Below are positions 1 to 5,952 of a stretch of 6,031 nucleotides of DNA, piece by piece. Origin of the DNA: Bacteroidales bacterium (GTDB lineage: Bacteria > Bacteroidota > Bacteroidia > Bacteroidales > DYOH01); NCBI GenBank assembly GCA_030632545.1, contig DAOVUO010000181.1:1-6031 (forward strand), written 5' to 3'. Under the pieces are notes generated by a model. The model was not told the DNA's origin. It did no database searches and was given only the letters and a program-made list of their open reading frames with translations. Each line of letters starts with the position of its first letter. Within the stretch, counting starts at the first letter, position 1. The translations under genes were made by a program, and so were the position numbers.

Positions 1-1224
1 AAATTATCAATTGTTGCAGCTAAAACTGATAATGCTATTATGCTAGTTGATAATAAGGGTGATATTGAGTGGATTAATGATGCTTATGTGAGACTTTATG
101 GCTATACTTTTGATGAGATTTTGGAGAATAAAGGAAGTACTATTTTTCAACTTAGTACAAATAGTGATATAGAAGAATTATTTTTTCATGTTATAAATAA
201 ACGGGAAAGTGTTCATTACGAATCTAAAACTGAAAGTAAAGATGGACATTCGTTTTATGTGCGTACTACTTTAAGTCCGATAATTGATGAAGACGAGCTT
301 GTAAACAGATTGGTTGCTATTGAAACAGATGTAAGTGATATGCGAAAAGCTCAGCAGGAAATATCTAGCCAGGCATTTGAGTTTCGTGAAATTAATGAAA
401 TGTTGAGTGATCAAAAAGGTCTTTTGGAAGCTAAAAACGAAAATATTAATGCCAGTATTCGCTCAGCAGAAATTATTCAATCTACAATATTGCCTCAAAA
501 TAAAGATTTAAACGAGCGTTTTGAAACTTTTGTTTTGTACAGACCAAAAGAAATTGTTTCGGGAGATTTTTATTGGCATGCTAAATTTTCACCTAAACAT
601 TCAACAGATGAATATCATTTTTATGCCGCTGTAGATTGTACCGGACACGGTGTTCCTGGTGCATTTATGTCGGTTATTGGAAGTAGATTGCTTAGCGAAA
701 TTGTTTTTATAGATAAGGTGATTGAGCCTAATAAGATATTAAAAAGCTTGAATAAAAAGTTTGTTCGTGCTCTTAATCAAAAAATTACTGATAATAGAGA
801 TGGTATGGACGTTTCTTTAATCAGAATTAAGTATGAGAAAGATAAGAAAATGACAGAATTTGTATTTTCGGGTGCAAAACGAAATTTGTATATAGCCAAA
901 GCTAATAATGATGAAATTACTATTGTAAAAGGAAATAGACGAAAAATTGGTGGTCCAAAAACAAGAAATATGCAGGAGTTTGCGCAGCAGAAATTCGAAT
1001 GTGAATTTGGTACTACTTTTTATTTAACGAGCGATGGTTTTGTTGATCAAAATAATCCTATAAGGAAAAGATATGGAACAAAACGTTTCCTCGAAAAACT
1101 AAGTCAAATTAAAAACTTATCAATGCCCGACCAATTAGAGCAAATAAATAAAGATTTAGATGCTTATATGGAATATTCCGACCAAAGAGATGATATAACA
1201 ATAATGGCAGTTAAAATTATATAA
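1..1224 (+). CDS. PAS domain-containing SpoIIE/PP2C-type protein serine phosphatase (5'-truncated by the window)
   Basis: The frame is open from base 1, giving 407 residues. The first Met (base 40) falls inside the PAS fold, so the true start lies upstream. Counting from base 1, residues 1 to about 112 form a PAS sensor domain (KTDNAI, IEWIND, YGYT, ending in the IETDVSD strand). A charged coiled coil follows, ending in the signalling-helix motif INASIRSAEIIQ-TILP (about 149-167) typical of sensor-phosphatase fusions in Bacteroidota. The SpoIIE/PP2C domain fills the rest. Its metal-binding motifs are present: GDF with D189, D212-CTGHG (215-217), GMD (268-270), SDG with D345, and the terminal RDDITI with D397/D398. 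It should dephosphorylate Ser/Thr phosphoproteins, classically anti-sigma-factor antagonists, in response to a PAS-sensed cue. Partner and ligand are unknown, and the upstream part could carry more PAS/GAF or membrane domains. The stop is 3 bp before the mutase gene, suggesting cotranscription. Confidence 0.93.
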   Translation, partial: KLSIVAAKTDNAIMLVDNKGDIEWINDAYVRLYGYTFDEILENKGSTIFQLSTNSDIEELFFHVINKRESVHYESKTESKDGHSFYVRTTLSPIIDEDELVNRLVAIETDVSDMRKAQQEISSQAFEFREINEMLSDQKGLLEAKNENINASIRSAEIIQSTILPQNKDLNERFETFVLYRPKEIVSGDFYWHAKFSPKHSTDEYHFYAAVDCTGHGVPGAFMSVIGSRLLSEIVFIDKVIEPNKILKSLNKKFVRALNQKITDNRDGMDVSLIRIKYEKDKKMTEFVFSGAKRNLYIAKANNDEITIVKGNRRKIGGPKTRNMQEFAQQKFECEFGTTFYLTSDGFVDQNNPIRKRYGTKRFLEKLSQIKNLSMPDQLEQINKDLDAYMEYSDQRDDITIMAVKII

Positions 1225-1227
1225 ATT

Positions 1228-2964
1228 ATGGATAATCAATTACTTGAAGAAGTTAAACTAAAAGCTCAAAAATGGCTAGATGGCCCTTATGATGAGCAAA
1301 CAAAAGCCGAAATTAATCATCTAATTTTAAATAAGCCAGATGAATTAATTGAAAGTTTTTATACCGATTTGGAGTTTGGAACAGGAGGCTTGCGTGGAAT
1401 TATGGGTGTGGGAACAAATCGCATGAATATTTACACAGTTGCAATGGCCACTCAGGGAATAGTGAATTATCTTAAAATTAATTTCCCAAATCAAGAGTTA
1501 AGTGCTGCAATAGCTTATGATTGTAGGAACAACGGTGAGCTATTTGCTCAAAAAACAGCCGAGATTTTTTCGGCAAATGATGTAAAGGTTTATCTTTTCG
1601 ATTCTCTTAGACCAACACCAGAGTTATCGTTTGCAATTCGTCATTTTGGCTGTCAGACTGGTGTTGTATTAACAGCTTCGCATAATCCTAAAGAATATAA
1701 TGGTTATAAGGCTTATTGGGATGATGGTGCACAGATTATTGCACCTCACGATAAGAATATTACAAGCGAAGTCCGCAAAATTTCATCAATTGCTGATGTT
1801 AAGCAAACGCCTAAATCAGAATTAATTGTGAAAATAGGAGAGGAGATAGATAAAATTTATCTTGATAAGCTAACTACTATAATTCAGGGAAAAGAGTATA
1901 TAAAACAAGCAAAAGATTTAAAGATTGTGTTTACACCAATACATGGTACGGGGGTAGTGTTAGTACCAGCTATTTTGCGAAAAATTGGTTTTGAAAAAAT
2001 TTATAATGTGCCTGAGCAGGACGAAACAGATGGAAATTTTCCTACCGTAATTTCGCCAAATCCAGAGAATGCCGAAGCTTTAAAAATGGCTGTTGCAAAA
2101 GCTAAGCAGGTAAATGCGGATATTGTTATGGCTACCGACCCTGATGCTGATAGAGTTGCAGTGGCTGTAAACGTAAATAATGAATTTATTTTGTTAAATG
2201 GGAATCAAACAGGGGCGATATTAGCTTATTATATGCTTTCTATGTGGAAAGAGAAAAATATGCTAAAAGGTAAAGAGTATATTGTTAAAACAATTGTTAC
2301 CACCGAGCTAATTGCTGATATAGCCAAGGCTTTTGGTGTGGAGTATTACGATGTACTTACTGGTTTTAAGTATATTGCAGGAATAATGAAAGAAAATGAG
2401 GGTAAGAAAACCTTTATTGTAGGTGGCGAGGAGAGTTATGGCTATTTGGCTGGTGATTTTGTTCGTGATAAAGATGCAGTAATGGCCTGTGCATTAATTG
2501 CTGAAACAGCAGCTTGGGCGCATACTCAAAATAAATCTCTTTGGGATATTTTGATGGATATTTACGTCAAATTTGGTTATTATCAGGAGGATTTAATTAA
2601 TTTGGTTCGAAAAGGTAAGCAAGGAGCTGAAGAAATTCAGGAAATGATGGAGAGTTTTAGAAGTAAGCCACCAAAATCAATTGCTGGTTCTGATGTAGTA
2701 ATTATAAAAGATTATTCGTCGCAAATTTCAAAGAATATAGTCGCAAATACGAGTGAAGCAATAGATTTGCCAAAAGCAAATGTATTACAATTTATAACTG
2801 CTGATGAAACTAAAATTTCTGTTCGTCCTAGTGGAACTGAGCCAAAGATTAAGTTTTATGTGAGTGTGAAATCTGAAATGTTGGAGGGAGTTTCGTTTGA
2901 AACTGTTCAAAAACTCGCTTTTGATAAAATTAATCTAGTTAAAAGTGATTTAAAGCTTGATTGA
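1228..2964 (+). CDS. Phospho-sugar mutase (phosphoglucomutase/phosphomannomutase, PgcA/PGM2 type)
   Basis: This complete 578-residue enzyme of the alpha-D-phosphohexomutase superfamily interconverts hexose 1- and 6-phosphates through a phosphoserine, in the cytoplasm. All four domain signatures are visible in order: the N-terminal EFGTGGLRG (49-57); the catalytic loop TASHNP with phosphoacceptor Ser151; the Mg2+-binding loop DPDADR (304-309); the sugar-recognition loop GGEESYG (399-405); and the C-terminal phosphate-binding RPSGTEPK (533-540). The length of about 580 and the FGTGGLRG(I/A)MG form match B. subtilis PgcA and eukaryotic PGM2 better than the shorter AlgC/GlmM enzymes. Glucose-1-phosphate is therefore the likeliest substrate, with mannose, ribose or deoxyribose phosphates possible. 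Its role would be precursor supply for glycans and nucleotide sugars. No residue needed for catalysis is missing. It starts 3 bp after the phosphatase stop, with no room for its own promoter, so it is probably expressed from upstream. Confidence 0.96.
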   Translation: MDNQLLEEVKLKAQKWLDGPYDEQTKAEINHLILNKPDELIESFYTDLEFGTGGLRGIMGVGTNRMNIYTVAMATQGIVNYLKINFPNQELSAAIAYDCRNNGELFAQKTAEIFSANDVKVYLFDSLRPTPELSFAIRHFGCQTGVVLTASHNPKEYNGYKAYWDDGAQIIAPHDKNITSEVRKISSIADVKQTPKSELIVKIGEEIDKIYLDKLTTIIQGKEYIKQAKDLKIVFTPIHGTGVVLVPAILRKIGFEKIYNVPEQDETDGNFPTVISPNPENAEALKMAVAKAKQVNADIVMATDPDADRVAVAVNVNNEFILLNGNQTGAILAYYMLSMWKEKNMLKGKEYIVKTIVTTELIADIAKAFGVEYYDVLTGFKYIAGIMKENEGKKTFIVGGEESYGYLAGDFVRDKDAVMACALIAETAAWAHTQNKSLWDILMDIYVKFGYYQEDLINLVRKGKQGAEEIQEMMESFRSKPPKSIAGSDVVIIKDYSSQISKNIVANTSEAIDLPKANVLQFITADETKISVRPSGTEPKIKFYVSVKSEMLEGVSFETVQKLAFDKINLVKSDLKLD

Positions 2965-3007
2965 TAATATAATACTTAGTTAAGTTTTAAGTTTTGAGTG
3001 CTAAGTT
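2960..3007 (+). repeat. Direct repeat copy A (partner at 3122-3168)
   Basis: This segment matches 3122-3168 at about 44 of 48 aligned positions, with a one-base gap just after the leading ATTG. The inner 36 bases (2965-3000 versus 3126-3161) differ at only two positions. The copies are 161 bp apart. Copy A begins within the last codons of the mutase, so the TGA stop lies inside the repeated segment. Its right half contains the 7-bp units AAGTTTT, AAGTTTT, GAGTGCT, AAGTTTT and AAGTTAA (2982-3016). Confidence 0.9.
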
Positions 3008-3102
3008 TTAAGTTAAGATGCTGAATATCTAGCAGTTATACTTAATAAATTTATTTTTGCAAATAATTATCATTCAATGTCTTAGAAATATTTAACTGCC
3101 TG

Positions 3103-3117
3103 CCCCGAACATCGGGG
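3103..3117. repeat. GC-rich mini-hairpin CCCCGA-ACA-TCGGGG
   Basis: A perfect 6-bp stem (3103-3108 with 3112-3117) closes a 3-base ACA loop. It is a conspicuous GC island in a spacer that is otherwise almost all A and T. Neither flank carries a T-run on either strand, so it does not look like an intrinsic terminator. It resembles short CCCGA/TCGGG palindromes that recur between genes in Bacteroidota; whether this one is repeated elsewhere in the genome cannot be seen from one window. Confidence 0.6.
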
Positions 3118-3121
3118 AACC

Positions 3122-3168
3122 ATTGTAATATAATATTTAGTTAAGTTTTACGTTTTGAGTGCAAAGTT
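3122..3168 (+). repeat. Direct repeat copy B (partner at 2960-3007)
   Basis: This is the second copy of the repeat that overlaps the mutase stop codon. It keeps the 7-bp register (AAGTTTT, ACGTTTT, GAGTGCA, AAGTTGT from 3143) but has diverged to GAGTGCAAAGTT at its end, which forms the left arm of the inverted repeat that follows. The stretch 3152-3168 is also close to the reverse complement of 3208-3224 (15 of 17 positions), linking this copy to the opposite-strand array downstream. Confidence 0.88.
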
Positions 3169-3199
3169 GTAGATGCCAAGCTCTGGCATTCACAACTTT
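3163..3199. repeat. Inverted repeat with a 5-base loop (stem-loop)
   Basis: The arms 3163-3178 and 3184-3199 are complementary over 16 positions, with one A/C mismatch and one G/T wobble. The outer arm AAAGTTGT/ACAACTTT is perfect, the inner arm ATGCCA/TGGCAT is perfect, and the loop is AGCTC (3179-3183). Partial pairing continues outward (GTG with TAC). No T-tract follows, so I do not call it a terminator. It sits at the point where the repeat units switch from the AAGTTTT orientation to the ACTTT orientation, i.e. at the centre of a larger palindromic arrangement. Confidence 0.8.
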
Positions 3200-3258
3200 A
3201 TACTTTTAACTTTGCACTTTAAACTTTACACTTTTAACTTTACACTTTCAAACTTTCA
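3195..3258 (+). repeat. Heptanucleotide tandem array, unit ACTTTNN
   Basis: Eight consecutive 7-bp units run from 3195 to 3250 without a break in register. Each begins ACTTT, and only the last two bases vary (AT, TA, GC, AA, AC, TA, AC, CA). After one inserted A, a ninth unit ACTTTCA follows at 3252-3258. The array ends 14 bases before the lipoprotein ATG, so it would lie in that gene's leader or core promoter region. No reading frame can follow it, since 7 is not a multiple of 3. Confidence 0.92.
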
Positions 3259-3261
3259 ACT

Positions 3262-3269
3262 AAAAAAAA
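3262..3269 (+). promoter_or_regulatory. A-run upstream of a start codon (Bacteroidota-style translation initiation region)
   Basis: Eight adenines precede the ATG at 3273 by three bases. There is no AGGAGG-like sequence. Translation starts in Bacteroidota generally lack Shine-Dalgarno pairing and favour an A-rich upstream stretch, so this supports the chosen start. The functional role is inferred. Confidence 0.4.
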
Positions 3270-3272
3270 TAC

Positions 3273-4085
3273 ATGAAAAAAATTATCTTTTTATCAATGT
3301 TTGCCATACTATTTAGTTCATGCGATCAATTATTGCAAATCGTAAGTGAGGCAGCTAATTCTCACGAAACTAATGAGCTGACAAAAAATGAAGTTTCCGA
3401 AGGATTAAAAACGGCCTTAACTGTTGGCGCAGAAAATTCCGTAGATATTTTGCATGCTCAAAATGGATATTTAGCCGATAAAGCTGTAAAAATATTTTTA
3501 CCCAAAGAAGCTGCAAATCTTTTATCAAAAGCAAAAGCTAATAAATTTGCTAAAACTCTTGGTTTGGATAAGCAGATTATGAATATGGAAGTTGATGTAA
3601 TAATGCGAATAAATAGGGCGGCTGAGGATGCTGCATCAGAGGCAAAACCTATTTTTGTTGGTGCAATTAAAAACATGAGCTTGCCACAAGCTTGGGATAT
3701 TTTAAAAGGTAAAAATCCTATGGCATCAAGCCAAACAATGAATTTTGATTCTGCGGCAGCAACTCATTATTTACAGTCAACTACTTATGATCAATTAAAA
3801 CAAGCTTTTATGCCGAAAATAAATCTTGCTTTGGATAAAAAACTGGTTGGAAATGTATCTACTAATGAAGCTTGGTCAAAATTAATTGGTATCTATAATA
3901 AAGTCGCACCTTATATTGGGGGCGAAAAATTAAATCCATCGTTGGCCGAGTATGTTACCGAAAAGGCTTTAAATGGATTGTTTTTAAAAGTTGGGGAAAC
4001 AGAAAAGGAGATTCGCCGAGAACCGGCTGTTTGGGCAAAAAAAGTAGCTAAAGACATTTTGAATAGAGTTTTTGGTCGAAAATGA
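3273..4085 (+). CDS. DUF4197 family lipoprotein, first of a tandem pair
   Basis: This 270-residue protein has a Lys-Lys plus hydrophobic signal peptide ending in the lipobox L-F-S-S-C, with Cys17 as the predicted lipidated residue, placing it in the cell envelope. Residues 36 to about 268 match the DUF4197 pattern as I know it: EGLKTAL near the N terminus, RINRAAEDAASEAKPIF (112-128), FDSAAATHYL (158-167) and YVTEKALNGLF-KV (227-239), finishing with an (E/K)-x-IR-x-(D/E)-P segment. The family is widespread in Proteobacteria and Bacteroidota, and no biochemical role is established to my knowledge. It is predicted mostly helical, with no recognisable catalytic motif. The acidic surface-export signal described for some Bacteroidota lipoproteins is not evident after Cys17. 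It is followed after 47 bp by a paralogue and preceded by a long repeat-filled leader. Confidence 0.9.
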   Translation: MKKIIFLSMFAILFSSCDQLLQIVSEAANSHETNELTKNEVSEGLKTALTVGAENSVDILHAQNGYLADKAVKIFLPKEAANLLSKAKANKFAKTLGLDKQIMNMEVDVIMRINRAAEDAASEAKPIFVGAIKNMSLPQAWDILKGKNPMASSQTMNFDSAAATHYLQSTTYDQLKQAFMPKINLALDKKLVGNVSTNEAWSKLIGIYNKVAPYIGGEKLNPSLAEYVTEKALNGLFLKVGETEKEIRREPAVWAKKVAKDILNRVFGRK

Positions 4086-4132
4086 TAAACTTTTTTATTT
4101 GATTTTACGTTTAAACTTAAAACAGAAATATT

Positions 4133-4951
4133 ATGAAACGAATTTTATTTATTATTCTACTTATTCCGTTTAGCTTTTTTTCTTGTGATAGCTTGATAGA
4201 TACACTTGAAGAAATTGATGAACTGAGTAAGGAACAGGTGATTGAGGGATTGAAAACAGCATTAGTTGTAGGTACAGATACTTCAGTATCAGTTTTACAT
4301 GCTCAGGATGGGTATTTTGCAGATTTGTTAATAAAAATATTGCTTCCCGAAGATGCACAAAGAGTGCTTGATTTGGCTATTAATAGTAATTTGGTTCAAG
4401 CAACTGGATTGGACGAAGTGCTTAAAAATCAAATTGGTGAAGTAGTTTTACGAATAAATCGCACGGCTGAAGATGCTGCTGTGGAAGCAAAACCTATTTT
4501 TACAGATGCTGTAATGGGCTTGTCTTTAGACGATGCTTGGGAGATATTAAATGGGGTTAATCCTGCAAGCGAATTTAAAAGTACAGAGTTTGATAGTGCT
4601 GCTGCTACAAGTTACTTAAGGTCAGTAACTTTTGCTCAATTAAAAGAGACTTATGCACCTAAAATTGATGAATCTTTATCTAAAGATTTGGTTGCAGGGA
4701 TATCAACAAATACAGCGTGGGGATTTTTAGCAGAAAAGTATAATCCAATTGCATCTTTAGTTGGCGGAACACCTCTTGACGATACTTTAGGGCCTTATGT
4801 AACAGAAAGGGCACTTGATGGATTGTTTTTTAAGGTTGCAGATATTGAGCGTCAGATACGTAAAGATCCTATTGCTTGGGCTTTAGAGACGGCTGAAAAT
4901 ATTTTGGATATTGTTTTTGGCGATTCGGCTGCTACTAATCCAGCTGGATAA
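4133..4951 (+). CDS. DUF4197 family lipoprotein, second of a tandem pair
   Basis: This 272-residue paralogue of the preceding gene has a longer hydrophobic signal ending F-F-S-C, with Cys18 the predicted lipid attachment site. The core (31-263) aligns with residues 36-268 of its neighbour without gaps, at about 116 identical of 233 by hand count. Shared blocks are EGLKTAL, LHAQ-GY, RINR-AEDAA-EAKPIF, FDSAAAT-YL, STN-AW and YVTE-AL-GLF-KV. The linker between Cys and core is shorter and more acidic (DSLIDTLEEIDE), and the C terminus has an extra small-residue tail (DSAATNPAG). The copy is intact, so both seem under selection. The 47-bp gap holds no terminator, and a strong one follows the gene, which fits a two-gene transcript. 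Function is unknown; divergence of the signal and linker suggests the two may differ in location or partner. Confidence 0.9.
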   Translation: MKRILFIILLIPFSFFSCDSLIDTLEEIDELSKEQVIEGLKTALVVGTDTSVSVLHAQDGYFADLLIKILLPEDAQRVLDLAINSNLVQATGLDEVLKNQIGEVVLRINRTAEDAAVEAKPIFTDAVMGLSLDDAWEILNGVNPASEFKSTEFDSAAATSYLRSVTFAQLKETYAPKIDESLSKDLVAGISTNTAWGFLAEKYNPIASLVGGTPLDDTLGPYVTERALDGLFFKVADIERQIRKDPIAWALETAENILDIVFGDSAATNPAG

Positions 4952-4979
4952 TCTTTTTTGAGAATGCACAACGAATAAA

Positions 4980-5030
4980 AATACCTGCTTGAATCCTATT
5001 TAAGTGGGTATTATACTTTAATTTATTTTT
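4980..5030 (+). terminator. Rho-independent terminator after the DUF4197 pair
   Basis: Bases 4980-4993 pair with 4999-5012 over 14 positions (AATACC with GGTATT at the base, including three G-U pairs), leaving the 5-base loop TCCTA. A T-rich tail follows (ATACTTTAATTTATTTTT, 5013-5030). An A-run lies just before the stem, so the structure could also work on the opposite strand. It starts 28 bp after the second lipoprotein stop and separates that unit from the protease gene. Confidence 0.8.
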
Positions 5031-5109
5031 AATGCATTTAAACTAAATATATTTTGTAAATTAAAACAGAATATTTTATTTTTACTGAATAAATTAAGCT
5101 AATAAAATT

Positions 5110-5877
5110 ATGTGGTCTGTATTTGCATTGTCTTTGGCACCTGTTCTGGTTATCTTACTTTATTTATATTCAAGAGATAAGTACGAAAAAGAACCTATTG
5201 GAATGCTTTTACGTGCAATTTTGGGCGGAATCATAATTGTTATTCCTGCCGTATTGATAGGAAGTTGGTTGAGTAATATGGCCATAATTTTTTTTCCAAC
5301 AAGTATCAGAGAAGTAAATTTAAGCGAATTTGAGATTATAGGTAACGCACAACAATTATTAGCCTATAATGCTTATGAGGGTTTTGTTGTAGCTGCATTT
5401 ACTGAGGAATTATTAAAATATCTTGCTTTTTTTCTACTTATTTGGCGAAATCAAAATTTTAATGAGCTTTTTGATGGAATTATTTATGCCGCATTTCTTT
5501 CGTTGGGTTTTGCTGGTGTCGAAAATGTTTTTTATGTAATTGACAGCGGTACTAATGGTGAGAATATTGCTGTTTTAAGAGCTTTTACTGCTATTCCTGG
5601 TCATGCGTTATTTGGGGTTGCTATGGGATATTATCTTGCATTAGCTAAATTCGCCGATAGGGGCAAGGGGCTTTACCTTACATTAGCTATAGCTGTGCCA
5701 ATATTACTTCATGGGGTATATGATTTTATATTAATGTCGGGAAATAATTTATTGCTTTTATTATTTATTCCTTTTGTTGTATTTTTATGGATATTGGGCT
5801 TTAGAAGTATGAAAAAACATGCGGATAGCTCAATCTTTAGGCCAGAAACTCAGCCTACTGACAGCAATGATAGCTAA
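5110..5877 (+). CDS. PrsW family intramembrane metalloprotease
   Basis: This 255-residue polytopic membrane protein has about seven or eight hydrophobic segments (roughly 3-20, 33-52, 54-63, 88-112, 122-144, 162-180, 187-208, 212-232). The family signatures are all present: the N-terminal YSRDKYEKEP (20-29, the D-x-x-EPEP-like element), EELLK (99-103), FAGVEN-x-x-Y (134-142), GHALFG (164-169) and HGVYD (201-205). The Glu and His residues of these motifs lie in or at membrane helices and are the presumed active-site and metal residues. B. subtilis PrsW makes the first cut in the anti-sigma factor RsiW; here no sigma or anti-sigma gene is adjacent, so the substrate is unknown. An in-frame TAA at 5095-5097 fixes the start closely. 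The C-terminal 20 residues are a polar tail. The gene sits alone, after a terminator and an AT-rich promoter-bearing gap. Confidence 0.93.
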   Translation: MWSVFALSLAPVLVILLYLYSRDKYEKEPIGMLLRAILGGIIIVIPAVLIGSWLSNMAIIFFPTSIREVNLSEFEIIGNAQQLLAYNAYEGFVVAAFTEELLKYLAFFLLIWRNQNFNELFDGIIYAAFLSLGFAGVENVFYVIDSGTNGENIAVLRAFTAIPGHALFGVAMGYYLALAKFADRGKGLYLTLAIAVPILLHGVYDFILMSGNNLLLLLFIPFVVFLWILGFRSMKKHADSSIFRPETQPTDSNDS

Positions 5878-5907
5878 GGTATAGCTGATTTGAATGAGGT
5901 CTTTGAT

Positions 5908-5935
5908 TTATTATTTATTATTGACTATTTATTAT
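5908..5935 (+). repeat. Short heptanucleotide tandem repeat, unit TTATTAT
   Basis: Four 7-bp units in register, TTATTAT, TTATTAT, TGACTAT and TTATTAT, lie 30 bp after the protease stop. Seen another way, a 12-base string (TATTTATTATTG) occurs exactly twice at 5912-5923 and 5926-5937, two units apart. Low complexity makes a chance origin possible, but the period equals that of the other arrays in the window. Confidence 0.6.
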
Positions 5936-5952
5936 TGGGCTGACGCAAGCGA

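Larger units (their letters stand above)
2965..3272. other. Gene-free, repeat-rich spacer of 308 bp
   Basis: I see no credible coding frame on either strand and no RNA gene here. In order the spacer holds: repeat copy A overlapping the mutase stop codon; an AT-rich stretch without clear features (about 3017-3095); a CCCCGA/TCGGGG mini-hairpin; repeat copy B; an inverted repeat around an ATGCCA/TGGCAT core; a 7-bp tandem array; and an A8 run just before the lipoprotein start. No T-tailed hairpin is present after the mutase, so where that transcript ends is unclear. The best promoter-like string is the -7-like TATTTTTG at 3052-3059, which lacks a partner -33 TTTG at the usual distance. Most of the spacer would be 5' leader for the lipoprotein gene if transcription begins near there. 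Confidence 0.75.

Noticed and set aside
3052..3059. TATTTTTG resembling the Bacteroidota -7 promoter element (TAnnTTTG)
   Set aside because: No TTTG-like -33 element lies at the expected distance of about 19-21 bases upstream, and such strings are common in AT-rich DNA.
3103..3117. GC-rich hairpin as terminator of the mutase transcript
   Set aside because: No T-run follows on either strand and it lies about 140 bp past the stop codon.
2965..3272. CRISPR-like array in the repeat-rich spacer
   Set aside because: The repeat unit is 7 bp with no unique spacers, the longer repeat has just two copies, and no cas gene is present.
3458..3676. Minus-strand open frame of 72 codons inside the first DUF4197 gene
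   Set aside because: It lies wholly within a well-supported gene on the other strand, has no recognisable domain, and is best explained as a shadow frame.
4170..4358. Minus-strand open frame of 62 codons inside the second DUF4197 gene
   Set aside because: It is antisense to the conserved N-terminal coding region of an intact paralogue and has no independent support.
5048..5056. TATATTTTG upstream of the protease gene as a possible -7 element
   Set aside because: The spacing between TA and TTTG is one base off the consensus and no clear -33 partner is visible; a promoter in this gap is likely but cannot be placed.
4117..5077. Shared TTAAAACAGAAATATT-like string at 4117-4132 and 5061-5077
   Set aside because: The match is short, AT-rich and at different distances from the two start codons, so chance similarity is likely.
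5872..5896. AGCTA-AGGTA-TAGCT inverted repeat over the protease stop codon as a terminator
   Set aside because: The stem is only 5 bp, AT-rich, and is not followed by a T-tract.
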